DNA of 21,553 nucleotides from Roseiarcus sp052147395 (GTDB lineage Bacteria; Pseudomonadota; Alphaproteobacteria; Rhizobiales; Beijerinckiaceae), in contig JBKQKS010000283.1 in assembly GCA_052147395.1 (NCBI GenBank), positions 1-21,553 on the forward strand. The letters run 5' to 3'. Position numbers and translations under genes: made by a program. Within the stretch, counting starts at the first letter, position 1; each line of letters starts with the position of its first letter. The notes beneath the pieces are model-generated. The model worked only from the letters and a program-made list of their open reading frames with translations, was not told the origin of the DNA and made no database searches. Below are positions 21,541 to 21,553 of the stretch, piece after piece.

Positions 21541-21553
21541 TGTCTCGGAGTGA

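Overview
The window is about 21.5 kb of GC-rich chromosomal DNA from an alphaproteobacterium, most likely of the order Hyphomicrobiales (Rhizobiales). This rests on the S10-spc ribosomal gene order ending in secY-adk, a long zinc-free S14, the trpG-trpD-trpC-moaC-moeA cluster, an LdtR-like MarR regulator beside an L,D-transpeptidase, and strong GC bias at third positions. The family could not be fixed. No phage, IS, CRISPR or RNA gene was seen.

Region 1 (1-11781, + strand) is the ribosomal superoperon: 'rpsJ-rplC-rplD-rplW-rplB-rpsS-rplV-rpsC-rplP-rpmC-rpsQ (S10 part), then rplN-rplX-rplE-rpsN-rpsH-rplF-rplR-rpsE-rpmD-rplO-secY (spc part) and adk. Genes are tightly packed with several stop/start overlaps. 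The largest gaps are at the S10/spc junction (5173-5276) and before secY (9707-9862), and both hold inverted repeats. The main anomaly is rplN (L14): codon 45, normally a conserved Glu, reads TAG, while the rest of the gene is intact in frame. L5 carries a Lys/Ala/Gly-rich N-terminal extension of about 60 residues, and S3 has a charged Arg/Glu/Asp tail. The usual continuation after adk (rpsM-rpsK-rpoA-rplQ) is absent.

Region 2 (11801-15998, + strand) holds a 3-hydroxyisobutyryl-CoA hydrolase-type enzyme, a small four-helix membrane protein, an LdtR-like MarR regulator, a 593-bp noncoding stretch full of inverted repeats, and a Tat-exported L,D-transpeptidase. The regulator and transpeptidase probably form a cell-wall/osmotic stress module, as described for LdtR in Liberibacter. 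The hydrolase ends in the only TAG gene stop in the window, and the membrane protein follows in the same frame.

Region 3 (16013-20181, - strand) is trpG-trpD-trpC-moaC-moeA, joining tryptophan synthesis to molybdenum cofactor synthesis in one probable operon. It converges on the L,D-transpeptidase with only 14 bp between the stop codons. trpE and lexA, common neighbours in related genomes, are not in the window.

Region 4 (20326-21540, + strand) is a GT87/DUF2029-type polytopic membrane protein transcribed divergently from trpG.

Most of the window is ordinary housekeeping DNA. The points most worth checking are the amber codon in rplN, the L5 extension, the split after adk, and the structured region between the regulator and the L,D-transpeptidase.
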